NCBI RefSeq assembly: GCF_900167945.1
Contig: NZ_FUZA01000006.1
Coordinates: forward strand, 248,001 to 312,000
Origin: Dyadobacter psychrophilus
GTDB taxonomy: Bacteria; Bacteroidota; Bacteroidia; Cytophagales; Spirosomataceae
Length of the DNA stretch: 64,000 bases
Direction: 5' to 3'
Below the pieces are notes generated by a model. The model was not told where the DNA came from, did not search any database, and was given only the letters and a program-made list of their open reading frames with translations. How positions within the stretch are numbered: the first letter of the stretch is position 1; each line of letters starts with the position of its first letter. Positions 1 through 8,007 of the stretch are shown piece by piece. Made by a program: the position numbers and the translations under genes.

Positions 1-1
1 T

Positions 2-238
2 AGCAATTCCAAAACCGAACTGGATAAATGGATCGGTCTGGAAAATTTTGATAAGCAGGAAAAAGTAGCAGGCGTAACGGCTATTTATGAAGAACTGGGC
101 ATCCGAGCGTTTACCGAGCAAAAAATTCAGGAATATTTTACCAAGGGACTTTCAAGCCTACACGCACTAAAAATAGATGAAAGAAGAAAAAAACCATTGC
201 TGCAATTTGCTGAGCAATTGGTAGAGCGTGAAAAATAA
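2..238 (+). CDS. Polyprenyl synthetase family protein, C-terminal end (partial)
   Basis: This open frame enters from the left edge and stops at 236-238, so only the last 78 residues are visible. The visible part is helical and charged, with a stretch reading DKQEKVAGVTAIYEELGIR followed by a tail containing YFTKGLSSL. This resembles the C-terminal helices of Bacteroidota short-chain polyprenyl (farnesyl/geranylgeranyl) diphosphate synthases, where regularly spaced helices close the active-site bundle. The catalytic DDxxD motifs would lie outside the window, so the assignment rests on tail similarity only. The rhomboid gene begins 27 nt downstream on the same strand and may be co-transcribed. 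Confidence 0.6.
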   Translation, partial: SNSKTELDKWIGLENFDKQEKVAGVTAIYEELGIRAFTEQKIQEYFTKGLSSLHALKIDERRKKPLLQFAEQLVEREK

Positions 239-265
239 TAGCTATCCAAACATTTAAAATCGACC

Positions 266-886
266 ATGTCAATAACCCTCATACTCGTCATTATCACATC
301 CGGCATCAGTTATTACGCGTTAAACAATTATAGTTTAATGGAAAAACTGATCCTTAACCCTTATAAAGTCACCCAGCGCAACGAATATTACCGCTTTGTA
401 ACATCCGGTTTTGTTCACGCAGACTTTGGGCATTTGATCTTCAATATGCTCAGTTTATGGTTTGTAGGAGAAGGAATTGAAAGGCTTTTCGCGATGCTTT
501 TCGGGCCGAGCGGGACATTCTATTTCCTGTTCCTTTACATTGTCGGGATTATTGTTTCCGATATTCCAACATTTTTGAAACACCGGAATAACTCTAAATA
601 CAACTCCCTGGGTGCTTCCGGGGGCGTTTCAGCTGTACTATTCGCCGCAATCCTTTATTCTCCGCTAATGCAGGTTTGCCTGTATTTCTTTATCTGTATG
701 CCCGGATTTATCTTCGGCTTGCTCTTTTTGGGATATTCGTTTTATGAATCCAAGCGCGGAACGAGTTATGTGAACCACAGCGCGCACATGGTTGGGGCGA
801 TTTTCGGCTTTGTATTTATGGCCGTGGTTTATCCAAGCGCGGTTCCCGGATTTATACAGCAAATTCTAAGCTGGCGTATTTTTTAA
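266..886 (+). CDS. Rhomboid family intramembrane serine protease
   Basis: The product is a polytopic membrane protein of 206 residues with about six hydrophobic segments. Rhomboid hallmarks are in order: the loop motif HADFGHLIFNM (about residues 51-61), the serine motif GASG with the likely nucleophile Ser118, and the AHxxG helix motif with the likely catalytic His174. Rhomboids cut transmembrane substrates inside the lipid bilayer with a Ser-His dyad; the substrate here cannot be predicted. Length fits the compact bacterial form without extra domains. The gene follows the polyprenyl synthetase gene by 27 nt and its end overlaps the convergent psd gene by 21 bp, so no terminator fits between them. 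Confidence 0.93.
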   Translation: MSITLILVIITSGISYYALNNYSLMEKLILNPYKVTQRNEYYRFVTSGFVHADFGHLIFNMLSLWFVGEGIERLFAMLFGPSGTFYFLFLYIVGIIVSDIPTFLKHRNNSKYNSLGASGGVSAVLFAAILYSPLMQVCLYFFICMPGFIFGLLFLGYSFYESKRGTSYVNHSAHMVGAIFGFVFMAVVYPSAVPGFIQQILSWRIF

Positions 887-1537
887 TTCCGCAAGGACAG
901 TTACGCTGCCCACGGTCTTATCCTGCAAATTCACCTTTATTTCTGCGTCCAGCGGTAAATAAATATCCACACGCGACCCAAACTTAATAAAGCCCATTTC
1001 CGTGCTTTGCTCAACCTGGTCGCCTTCTTTCACATACCAGCGTATGCGGCGGGCGGCTGCGCCTGCGATTTGACGAAAGAGAATTTCAATGCCTTCAATC
1101 GTCTTGATAACGACCGTTGTGCGCTCATTTGCCGTGCTGGACTTGGGATGCCAGGCCACCAGATAAAGTCCTGGATGGTATTTAAAATACTGGATCACCC
1201 CGCTGATCGGATTCCAGTTGATGTGCACATTAAGCGGCGACATAAAAATACTTATCTGTCTCCTTGGCCCTTGAAAATATTCAGTTTCAACAACTTCTTC
1301 GATTACAACCACTTTCCCGTCGCAAGGCGCAACGATCTGGCGATCGCTTTTATGAACGACGCGCTTTGGAACGCGAAAAAACTGTACTACGAGAAAGAAA
1401 ACGATTACACTGCCAATCAACACCAGTCTCGGGATCCAATAACCGTCAGGCAGCAGGTAATGTATGCCTAAGTTTATCAGTATCAATATAATGGCTGTAA
1501 TGGCCATAATGGTGTAACCTTCTTTGTGCAGTCTCAT
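866..1537 (-). CDS. psd: Phosphatidylserine decarboxylase, short (archaeal/Bacteroidota) type
   Basis: This enzyme makes phosphatidylethanolamine from phosphatidylserine at the inner membrane. With the start at 1537 it has 223 residues: two N-terminal membrane segments (about 10-52), then the decarboxylase domain with PLNVHINWNP (about 101-110), NERTTVVI, and a FGS self-cleavage site (Gly187-Ser188) where Ser188 would become the pyruvoyl cofactor. The small size and FGS in place of LGST are typical of the short family. The frame stays open to 1606, but the 23 extra residues look unrelated, and the residues after Met1537 match the usual family N-terminus. The gene lies downstream of secA on the same strand, separated by a terminator, and converges on the rhomboid gene. 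Confidence 0.93.
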   Translation of the reverse strand: MRLHKEGYTIMAITAIILILINLGIHYLLPDGYWIPRLVLIGSVIVFFLVVQFFRVPKRVVHKSDRQIVAPCDGKVVVIEEVVETEYFQGPRRQISIFMSPLNVHINWNPISGVIQYFKYHPGLYLVAWHPKSSTANERTTVVIKTIEGIEILFRQIAGAAARRIRWYVKEGDQVEQSTEMGFIKFGSRVDIYLPLDAEIKVNLQDKTVGSVTVLAELKNTPA

Positions 1538-1609
1538 GCAGGGTAATGTTTCGTTAATGACAAGCTGTAAAATACAAATATCGTATAAATACTGATTTCC
1601 TTTCAATCA

Positions 1610-1645
1610 AAAGCCCTGCCAATCCATTCAGACGGGCAGGGCTTT
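1610..1645 (-). terminator. Rho-independent terminator after secA
   Basis: An 11-bp perfect stem (AAAGCCCTGCC at 1610-1620 with its complement at 1635-1645) and a 14-nt loop lie 27 nt past the secA stop. Read on the minus strand, the stem ends in CTTTTG, a short T run. Confidence 0.75.
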
Positions 1646-1671
1646 ACAATTTATTAATGTTTTGCAACTGG

Positions 1672-4600
1672 TTACTCGATCACAACGCAGTCGCCGTTTT
1701 TCACTTCCTGCTCCACTTTTTTGAATTTTACATCCCGTAAAATCCGGCCGTCGCGATATTGAACAGACACTTTCTGGTTTCTATCAGCGATTTTAATGGT
1801 GCGGACAGGCTGCGCTTTTGTGGTTGATTCCATATTACGGGCATACTCGTTAGGCCCACCGTCCAATTCAGCATCGAAGTCTTCCTCACGGTTGGTATGC
1901 AATGCCGGGGCCGGTGCCGGGCGACGAACGGTTTGTTGCACCGCAGTGGCCGGAACTGCCTCTTCCTGAGGAATGTCCGCCTTCATCAGGAAGGAGATCA
2001 TATCAAAATTCACTTTGCTCAGGAAGCGTTTGAAAAGCTCAACCGATTCGAATTTATAGATCAACAACGGATCCTTTTGTTCAAATACCGCATTCTGAAC
2101 AGATTGTTTCAAATCATCCATCTCGCGCAAATGCTCTTTCCACTCCTGGTCGATCAGCGAAAGCACGATGGCTTTTTCCATCTCATTTGTGATTTCCTTA
2201 CCGCCGCTCTCAATCGCCTTTTTCAAGCCGACCACAACGCCAGTCTGACGGATCCCGTCACTGAAAGGAATCATGATCTCGGAAATCGTTGCGCCGCGCT
2301 CTGCATTAATTGAACTCAAAACCGGCAGTGCTTTTTCTGCTATGCCTGAATTTTTATCCTGATATTGCTTTTCAGCCGCATCGTAAAGTTTTTGCGAACG
2401 GTCTGCAGGTTTCAATGATCCGTATTCTGACTCGCTATAAGGAACTTCCATTCCCAGAGTCGTGATCACCGCCAGTTCAAGCTCTGCGTAAGAGTTAGCC
2501 GAACCAACAAGCTCATCGCACACATCATATAATGTATTCGCAATGTCAACAGCCAAACGTTCACCAAACAGTGCATTCCGACGACGTGTATAAATGGCGT
2601 CACGCTGATAATTCATGACATCATCATATTCCAGAAGACGCTTACGCATGCCAAAGTTGTTCTCTTCCACTTTCTTCTGCGCGCGTTCAATGGATTTGGT
2701 GATCATTCCGCTCTGAATCACTTCGCCTTCTTCCAGTCCCATTCTGTCCATCACCTTCGCCATACGGTCGGAACCGAACAGACGCATGAGGTTATCTTCC
2801 AGGGAAACAAAGAATTGCGATGAACCCGGGTCACCCTGACGACCGGAACGACCGCGCAACTGCCTGTCGACCCGACGGCTTTCGTGGCGTTCTGTACCGA
2901 TGATCGCAAGTCCGCCTGCTTGTTTTGCTTCCGGCGTCAGCTTAATATCCGTACCACGACCAGCCATGTTGGTTGCAATGGTCACAGTCCCCGGCTTACC
3001 CGCTTCTGTAACAACTTCCGCTTCACGCTGATGTTGCTTGGCATTCAAAACCTGGTGCTGTATTTTTCTTAATGTAAGCATCCGGCTGATGATCTCGGAG
3101 TTTTCAACCGAAGTTGTACCCACCAAAACAGGACGTCCGGCTTCAACAAGCTCTACGATTTCATCCGTTACCGCATTATATTTTTCCCGAACAGAACGAT
3201 ACACTTTATCTTCATGATCCTTCCGGACCGCATTGACATTGGTAGGGATCGAAACAACATCCAGTTTATAGATTTCCCAGAACTCGCCCGCTTCCGTTTC
3301 CGCCGTTCCGGTCATACCGGCCAGCTTGTGATACATACGGAAGTAATTCTGCAAAGTAACCGTCGCGTAAGTTTGTGTTGCATCTTCGACGCGCACATTT
3401 TCTTTCGCTTCAATTGCCTGGTGCAGACCGTCAGAGTAACGACGGCCGTCCATGATACGACCGGTTTGCTCATCAACGATCTTAACCTTTCCGTCCATGA
3501 TCACGTATTCCACGTCTTTTTCGAAAAGCGTAAAAGCTTTCAAAAGCTGGTTAACTGTGTGGATACGGGCTGTTTTGACAGAATAGTCGCGGATTAATGC
3601 TTCTTTTCTGATAATGCGTTCCTGTTCGTTCAGCGAAGCATCTTTTTCGATCGCGTCCAGATCGACCGCAATGTCAGGAAGAATAAAGAAATTGGTCTCT
3701 TCCGATTCGCCGGTCAGAAAGTCAATTCCTTTTTCTGTTAGTTCAATGCTGTTATGACGCTCGTCAATTGTGAAATAAAGCGGCTCATCAGCAACCGGCA
3801 TGAGTTTCTGGTTTTCAGCCAAATAAATCGACTCTGATTCCTGCATAAGCGCCTTGATCCCCGATTCGCTCAGATATTTGATCAACGGCTTATACTTAGG
3901 CATCCCGCGGTGCGCCCGGAACAAGGATAATGCGCCTTCTTTTTTATCGCCGGCTGCAATTTTCTTTCTGGCATCATTCAGGAAATCCATGGCCAGTTTT
4001 TTCTGTGCCTCAACAATCCTCGAAACGCGTGGCTTTAATTCCAGATATTCCTGCTCATCTCCGCGTGGGACCGGTCCGCTGATAATCAATGGCGTACGCG
4101 CATCATCAATCAAAACGGAGTCAACCTCATCGACCATTGCGAAATGGTGCTTGCGCTGAACCAGTTCTTCCGGCGTACGTGACATGTTGTCACGGAGATA
4201 GTCGAAACCAAACTCGTTGTTGGTTCCGTATGTTAGTGAAGCCTTATATGCATTTCTGCGGGCAATGGTGTTAGGCTGATGCCGGTCAATACAATCGACG
4301 CTCATGCCGTGGAATTCGAAAAGAGGCGCATTCCATTCCGCATCACGCTTGGCCAGATAATCGTTCACAGTTACAATGTGAACGCCGTTTCCTGCCAATG
4401 CATTAAGAAATGCGGGAAGCGTTGCAACAAGCGTTTTACCTTCCCCGGTCGCCATTTCGGAAATTTTACCCTGGTGCAAAACCACACCACCGATCAACTG
4501 CACATCATAGTGCAGCATATTCCATTTGATAGGCTGGCCAATTACGTCCCAGGTTGTGTTCCAGTAAGCTTTGTCACCTTCAATGACAACATGCGATTTC

Positions 4601-5019
4601 TTGGAAGCCACTTCCCTGTCGAAAAACGAAGCGGTAACTTCCAGCTTGTCATTCTCTTTAAAACGGCGGGCTGTTTCTTTAACAATAGCAAAAGCTTTTG
4701 GCAAAATATCCAAAAGGATTCGCTCCAGTTCTTTATTACGATCCAGATCCAGCGCATCAATTTTCTTGAAAATCGCTTCTTTGCTATCCACATTCGGCTC
4801 ATCAGCAGCCTGTTGTCTTAAAACAGCGATCTGATCATCAATGGATTTCAAATTGTCGGCAATATGTTGTTTCAGACCTTCGGATTTCGCCCGCAGATCG
4901 TCATTGGTTAAGGAAGCCAGGAGCGCATACTCGGCATTGACCTTATCAACGTACGGAGTTAACTCTTTTAAGTCCCGTTCTGATTTTGTGCCGAACAGCT
5001 TTGAAAATATTTTAAACAT
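1672..5019 (-). CDS. secA: Preprotein translocase subunit SecA
   Basis: SecA is the ATPase that drives unfolded preproteins through SecYEG. The 1115-residue product shows the whole family layout: an N-terminal linker helix, Walker A EMATGEGKTLVAT near residues 188-200, the Walker B/DEAD-like DEVDSVLIDDARTP, a preprotein-crosslinking region, and the second nucleotide-binding fold with TNMAGRGTDIKL and RQLRGRSGRQGDPG. It is longer than E. coli SecA (about 900) because of insertions in the N-terminal region and nucleotide-binding fold 1, as is common in Bacteroidota. The C-terminus ends in a basic/acidic tail (NGDCVVIE) without the zinc-binding CxC...CH motif used for SecB binding. About 290 nt separate it from the divergent PspC gene. 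Confidence 0.98.
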   Translation of the reverse strand: MFKIFSKLFGTKSERDLKELTPYVDKVNAEYALLASLTNDDLRAKSEGLKQHIADNLKSIDDQIAVLRQQAADEPNVDSKEAIFKKIDALDLDRNKELERILLDILPKAFAIVKETARRFKENDKLEVTASFFDREVASKKSHVVIEGDKAYWNTTWDVIGQPIKWNMLHYDVQLIGGVVLHQGKISEMATGEGKTLVATLPAFLNALAGNGVHIVTVNDYLAKRDAEWNAPLFEFHGMSVDCIDRHQPNTIARRNAYKASLTYGTNNEFGFDYLRDNMSRTPEELVQRKHHFAMVDEVDSVLIDDARTPLIISGPVPRGDEQEYLELKPRVSRIVEAQKKLAMDFLNDARKKIAAGDKKEGALSLFRAHRGMPKYKPLIKYLSESGIKALMQESESIYLAENQKLMPVADEPLYFTIDERHNSIELTEKGIDFLTGESEETNFFILPDIAVDLDAIEKDASLNEQERIIRKEALIRDYSVKTARIHTVNQLLKAFTLFEKDVEYVIMDGKVKIVDEQTGRIMDGRRYSDGLHQAIEAKENVRVEDATQTYATVTLQNYFRMYHKLAGMTGTAETEAGEFWEIYKLDVVSIPTNVNAVRKDHEDKVYRSVREKYNAVTDEIVELVEAGRPVLVGTTSVENSEIISRMLTLRKIQHQVLNAKQHQREAEVVTEAGKPGTVTIATNMAGRGTDIKLTPEAKQAGGLAIIGTERHESRRVDRQLRGRSGRQGDPGSSQFFVSLEDNLMRLFGSDRMAKVMDRMGLEEGEVIQSGMITKSIERAQKKVEENNFGMRKRLLEYDDVMNYQRDAIYTRRRNALFGERLAVDIANTLYDVCDELVGSANSYAELELAVITTLGMEVPYSESEYGSLKPADRSQKLYDAAEKQYQDKNSGIAEKALPVLSSINAERGATISEIMIPFSDGIRQTGVVVGLKKAIESGGKEITNEMEKAIVLSLIDQEWKEHLREMDDLKQSVQNAVFEQKDPLLIYKFESVELFKRFLSKVNFDMISFLMKADIPQEEAVPATAVQQTVRRPAPAPALHTNREEDFDAELDGGPNEYARNMESTTKAQPVRTIKIADRNQKVSVQYRDGRILRDVKFKKVEQEVKNGDCVVIE

Positions 5020-5313
5020 GATTTTAGTATATGTTTTTAACCGATCATTTACAGAAAAATATTGAGCCTGCCCGTTTAACCGTGTCAGATTGTCAGCAAA
5101 GCTATCATTTTCAATCTCAAAGGTAATTCATTGCAAATAGTATTGTATATCAATCATAAGAATCCTAATGTAACTCTAATGTTTTTTTACCGTTTGCTCA
5201 ACCGAATTAAGCACCCATACTCACGTCAGAGAACCGCTTATACCAAATATTTTCAACTACTGGGTAATGCATAGTACCTTTAAATCATCAAACGAAAATA
5301 AATAGCCATAGCC

Positions 5314-5541
5314 ATGAACAACAACAGATTATTCCGCAATACAAATAGCAAAGTTTTAGGCGGTGTAGCATCCGGGATCGCTGATTATCTGGACATAGAT
5401 GTAACGATTGTCAGAGTGCTTTTCGTCCTCGGCGTCTTCATCCCAGTCACTTTCCCGATCATCCTTTTTTACATTGTCCTTTGGATTGTGATGCCTGACG
5501 GCGCCAGAAGGCCTAAACCATTGGAAGAAAACAGGTATTAA
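5314..5541 (+). CDS. PspC domain protein
   Basis: A 75-residue protein made almost wholly of one PspC domain: KVLGGVASGIADYLDIDVT, then VRVLFVLGVF and a hydrophobic helix ending IVLWIVMPDG. PspC domains are membrane-anchored and take part in envelope-stress (phage-shock) responses in other bacteria; single-domain forms of this size are common in Bacteroidota, and their function is mostly untested. No pspA or pspB neighbour is present. A weak -7-like TACCTTTA lies at 5275-5282. The gene ends before a strong terminator at 5585-5616, so it is probably monocistronic. Confidence 0.85.
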   Translation: MNNNRLFRNTNSKVLGGVASGIADYLDIDVTIVRVLFVLGVFIPVTFPIILFYIVLWIVMPDGARRPKPLEENRY

Positions 5542-5584
5542 GCCTAAAACAGTAAAGATTCCATCAGCAAAGACTTGGTAGTTG

Positions 5585-5616
5585 CAAACCACCGGAAAAC
5601 AAATTCCGGTGGTTTG
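5585..5616 (+). terminator. Rho-independent terminator after the PspC gene
   Basis: A perfect 13-bp stem (CAAACCACCGGAA at 5585-5597, complement at 5604-5616) with a 6-nt loop is followed by TTGTTTTAT. It separates the PspC gene from the thiolase promoter. Confidence 0.9.
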
Positions 5617-5643
5617 TTGTTTTATGATTAATTGCTATTTTTA
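5613..5643 (+). promoter_or_regulatory. Putative thiolase promoter
   Basis: TTTG at 5613-5616, exactly 19 nt, then TATTTTTA at 5636-5643 resembles the Bacteroidota promoter TTTG-N19-TAnnTTTG with one mismatch in the -7 box. The -33 box overlaps the 3' arm of the upstream terminator. The predicted transcription start, near 5650, coincides with the palindromic operator. Confidence 0.4.
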
Positions 5644-5649
5644 CCAATG

Positions 5650-5663
5650 GTATGCAGGCATAC
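5650..5663. promoter_or_regulatory. Palindromic operator GTATGC-AG-GCATAC upstream of thiolase
   Basis: A perfect 6+2+6 palindrome located 45 nt before the thiolase start and directly after its putative -7 box. The same palindrome recurs at 12045, 12095 and 46148 in front of other fatty-acid oxidation genes. It is the likely binding site of the MarR-type regulator encoded at 45618-46082 (inference). Confidence 0.7.
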
Positions 5664-5708
5664 TATTCCTTAATGCTTGTTATCTATATCAAATTAAACA
5701 TCAGACAT

Positions 5709-6887
5709 ATGAATGCATACATAGTTGCCGGTTATCGTACTGCGGTTGGAAAAGCTTCCCGCGGAGGTTTCCGTTTTACCCGTCCTGATGACCTTGGAGC
5801 AACTGTTATTAAATATCTTCTGGAAAAAACCCCCGGCTTGGATCCGGCACGCGTGGACGACGTCATTGTTGGAAATGCCGTTCCTGAGGCGGAACAAGGC
5901 ATGCAGATGGGTCGTTATGTGGCTTTGCTCGCGTTGCCAAAAAATGTTTCGGGAATTACGATTAACCGTTATTGCGGCAGTGGCGTGGAAGCAATTGCAA
6001 TGGCTTCGGCAAAAATTCACGCCGGAATGGCCGATTGCATCATTGCAGGTGGCACCGAATCTATGTCGCTCGTTCCGACAATGGGCTGGAAAACAGCATT
6101 AAACTATGACATTGCACACACAAACCCAGATTATTATTTAAGTATGGGGCTCACGGCAGAACAAGTCGCCAAAGACTTCAATATCAGTCGAGAAAAGCAG
6201 GATGAATTTGCTTTCAGCTCACACCAGAAAGCACTAAGAGCGCAAAAAGAGGGATGGTTTGCGGATGGAATTGTGCCAGTAACTGTGAAAGAAACCTATT
6301 TCGACGCGGCTTCCGGGAAAAAGAAAACGAAGGAAACCGTGATTAGCCAGGACGAAGGCCCGCGCGCTGACACGACATTGGAAGCGCTCAATAAATTAAA
6401 ACCCGTTTTTGCGGCCGGAGGAACGGTAACCGCAGGAAATTCGTCGCAAACTTCCGATGGAGCTGCATTTGTGATAGTGATGTCGGAAAAAATGGTGGAG
6501 GAGCTGAATTTGAAACCGATCGCCAAAATGCTATCCTATGCAACCGCTGGCGTTGACCCGCGTATTATGGGCATCGGACCCGTTGCTGCTATCCCCATTG
6601 CATTGAAACAAGCAGGGTTAAAATTGAACGATATTGAGCAAATAGAACTGAATGAGGCATTTGCGGCTCAATCGCTGGCCGTAATGCAGGAGCTGGACAT
6701 TAACCCTGAAATTGTAAATCCGAATGGAGGCGCCATTGCACTGGGCCATGCACTCGGCTCAACCGGAGCCAGACTTTCTGTTCAATTATTCAACGAAATG
6801 GAGCGCAGGAACCAGAAATATGGCATGGTAACAGCTTGCGTTGGCGGCGGGCAGGGCGTTGCCGGAATTTTTGAGAGATTGAATTAA
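5709..6887 (+). CDS. Acetyl-CoA C-acyltransferase (thiolase, beta-oxidation)
   Basis: Thiolase carries out the last step of beta-oxidation, cleaving 3-ketoacyl-CoA with CoA to release acetyl-CoA. The 392-residue product has the complete active-site set: nucleophile Cys89 in NRYCGSGVEAI, His347 in NPNGGAIALGHALG, and Cys377 in TACVGGGQG. An in-frame ATG at 5652 would add 19 unrelated residues and lie inside the operator, so the start at 5709 (MNAYIVAGYRTAVG) is preferred. A biosynthetic acetoacetyl-CoA thiolase is possible but less likely, because it shares an operator with an acyl-CoA dehydrogenase and the bifunctional dehydrogenase/hydratase. A terminator follows at 6921-6954. Confidence 0.93.
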   Translation: MNAYIVAGYRTAVGKASRGGFRFTRPDDLGATVIKYLLEKTPGLDPARVDDVIVGNAVPEAEQGMQMGRYVALLALPKNVSGITINRYCGSGVEAIAMASAKIHAGMADCIIAGGTESMSLVPTMGWKTALNYDIAHTNPDYYLSMGLTAEQVAKDFNISREKQDEFAFSSHQKALRAQKEGWFADGIVPVTVKETYFDAASGKKKTKETVISQDEGPRADTTLEALNKLKPVFAAGGTVTAGNSSQTSDGAAFVIVMSEKMVEELNLKPIAKMLSYATAGVDPRIMGIGPVAAIPIALKQAGLKLNDIEQIELNEAFAAQSLAVMQELDINPEIVNPNGGAIALGHALGSTGARLSVQLFNEMERRNQKYGMVTACVGGGQGVAGIFERLN

Positions 6888-6920
6888 AGCCGTTCGGTCG
6901 ACACAGAAGTTATTTTACGG

Positions 6921-6954
6921 TCTCCGTTGAAGAATTAACCATCTTCGGCGGAGA
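6921..6954 (+). terminator. Terminator after thiolase
   Basis: The arms TCTCCGTTGAAGA (6921-6933) and TCTTCGGCGGAGA (6942-6954) form a 13-bp stem with two G-U pairs and an 8-nt loop, followed by TTCTTTATTTTT. The T-rich tail also forms the -7 box of the next promoter. Confidence 0.75.
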
Positions 6955-6959
6955 TTCTT

Positions 6960-6967
6960 TATTTTTG
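6960..6967 (+). promoter_or_regulatory. Putative -7 box for the glycosyltransferase cluster
   Basis: TATTTTTG matches TAnnTTTG, 23 nt before the start codon at 6991. No clear TTG box is seen 19 nt upstream, so only the -7 element is supported. Confidence 0.45.
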
Positions 6968-6990
6968 CCCCAAAACATACACACCCCTTC

Positions 6991-8007
6991 ATGGATGTAT
7001 CCATTATCATTATCAATTACCGGACACCTCAACTCATAATCAATTGCTTAGACTCTATTTACAAGTTTACTTCGGGCATTTCTTTTGAGGTTGTCGTCGT
7101 TGATAATGATCCGGAAAACGGTGGCGGAGAACTCGTCAGAAAGTCCTATCCGGAAATTACATGGATTGATTCCCCGTCCAACGACGGTTTTGGCATTGCC
7201 AATAACCGGGGAATGGCAGTGGCGAAAGGAAAATATTTCCTGCTCCTCAATGCCGATACATTAATTACAGACAATGTCATTTACCGCTGCTTCGAACGCA
7301 TGAATGTGCGAACGGATATTATTGCCTGCGGTGCGCTCCAATATTATGCTGATGGCTCGCCGATGCCGTTTTATCAAAGCTTCAATGATTTCAGGAGAAC
7401 GTTTTTCATCTTACCGATTAGTAATGTCGTGGATAAGATTGTCAAAAAATTCTATCCCGAGCCTGAATATGCCGATCCGGACCAGCACGACTGGCTTGTA
7501 GGCGCTTTTATTTTTCTGCGCAGGGAAGGATTTGAGAAAACCGGCGGTTTCAGCGACGATTTCTTTATGTATGGCGAAGATGTGGAATGGTCCGGGCGAC
7601 TGGGGAAGCTGGGCAAGCTTTGCTATTTCAAAGACTGCACATTCATTCACCTCGAGAACAACAATCCTTTTCGACGGACCAATATTTCCTGGATCAACCG
7701 TTTCAGCACACAAATGCAGATTTCCAACTTCCTGTGGGTCAGGAAACAATACGGAATATTTCAGTATTTACTGCTTATTGTTCATTACATTATGATGATC
7801 CCGGTTATTTATGGCTGGAAAATGGCTTTTAATCTGAAAAAAGACGGAAACCCCTTTACAGAACTCCGCACGCAACATATATATGTGCGCAAAACCCGGG
7901 TGATCCTGAAATATTTTTGGAAAACACTCCTGTTGAAAAAAGGGCTATATAAAATAAAGCCCGAAGAAAATATTGATCTGCTAACAGCTGTACATGAACA
8001 ACGTTAA
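6991..8007 (+). CDS. Glycosyltransferase family 2
   Basis: A 338-residue GT-A fold transferase, probably adding a sugar to a lipid-linked glycan at the cytoplasmic face of the inner membrane. It has the GT2 nucleotide-binding start (VSIIIINYRTPQLI), VVVDNDPENGG, the metal-binding-like LLLNADT, and the acceptor-side motif GGFSDDFFMYGEDVEWSGR. This arrangement is seen in rhamnosyltransferase-like (WbbL-type) GT2 enzymes, but the donor and acceptor cannot be read from sequence. A hydrophobic segment near residues 265-285 may bind the membrane. The stop overlaps the start of the next glycosyltransferase by 14 nt, so the two are translationally coupled. Confidence 0.9.
   Translation: MDVSIIIINYRTPQLIINCLDSIYKFTSGISFEVVVVDNDPENGGGELVRKSYPEITWIDSPSNDGFGIANNRGMAVAKGKYFLLLNADTLITDNVIYRCFERMNVRTDIIACGALQYYADGSPMPFYQSFNDFRRTFFILPISNVVDKIVKKFYPEPEYADPDQHDWLVGAFIFLRREGFEKTGGFSDDFFMYGEDVEWSGRLGKLGKLCYFKDCTFIHLENNNPFRRTNISWINRFSTQMQISNFLWVRKQYGIFQYLLLIVHYIMMIPVIYGWKMAFNLKKDGNPFTELRTQHIYVRKTRVILKYFWKTLLLKKGLYKIKPEENIDLLTAVHEQR

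Noticed and set aside
3214..4821. Several open frames of 100-180 codons opposite secA
   Set aside because: Long antisense frames are common opposite conserved genes of this composition; none has a recognisable product or promoter.
5652..5708. An upstream thiolase start at 5652
   Set aside because: The 19 extra residues do not resemble thiolases, and the codon falls within the palindromic operator.
7875..7886. The palindrome ACATATATATGT as a regulator site
   Set aside because: It lies inside the GT2 coding sequence with no nearby promoter or gene start, and alternating AT sequence is palindromic by chance.
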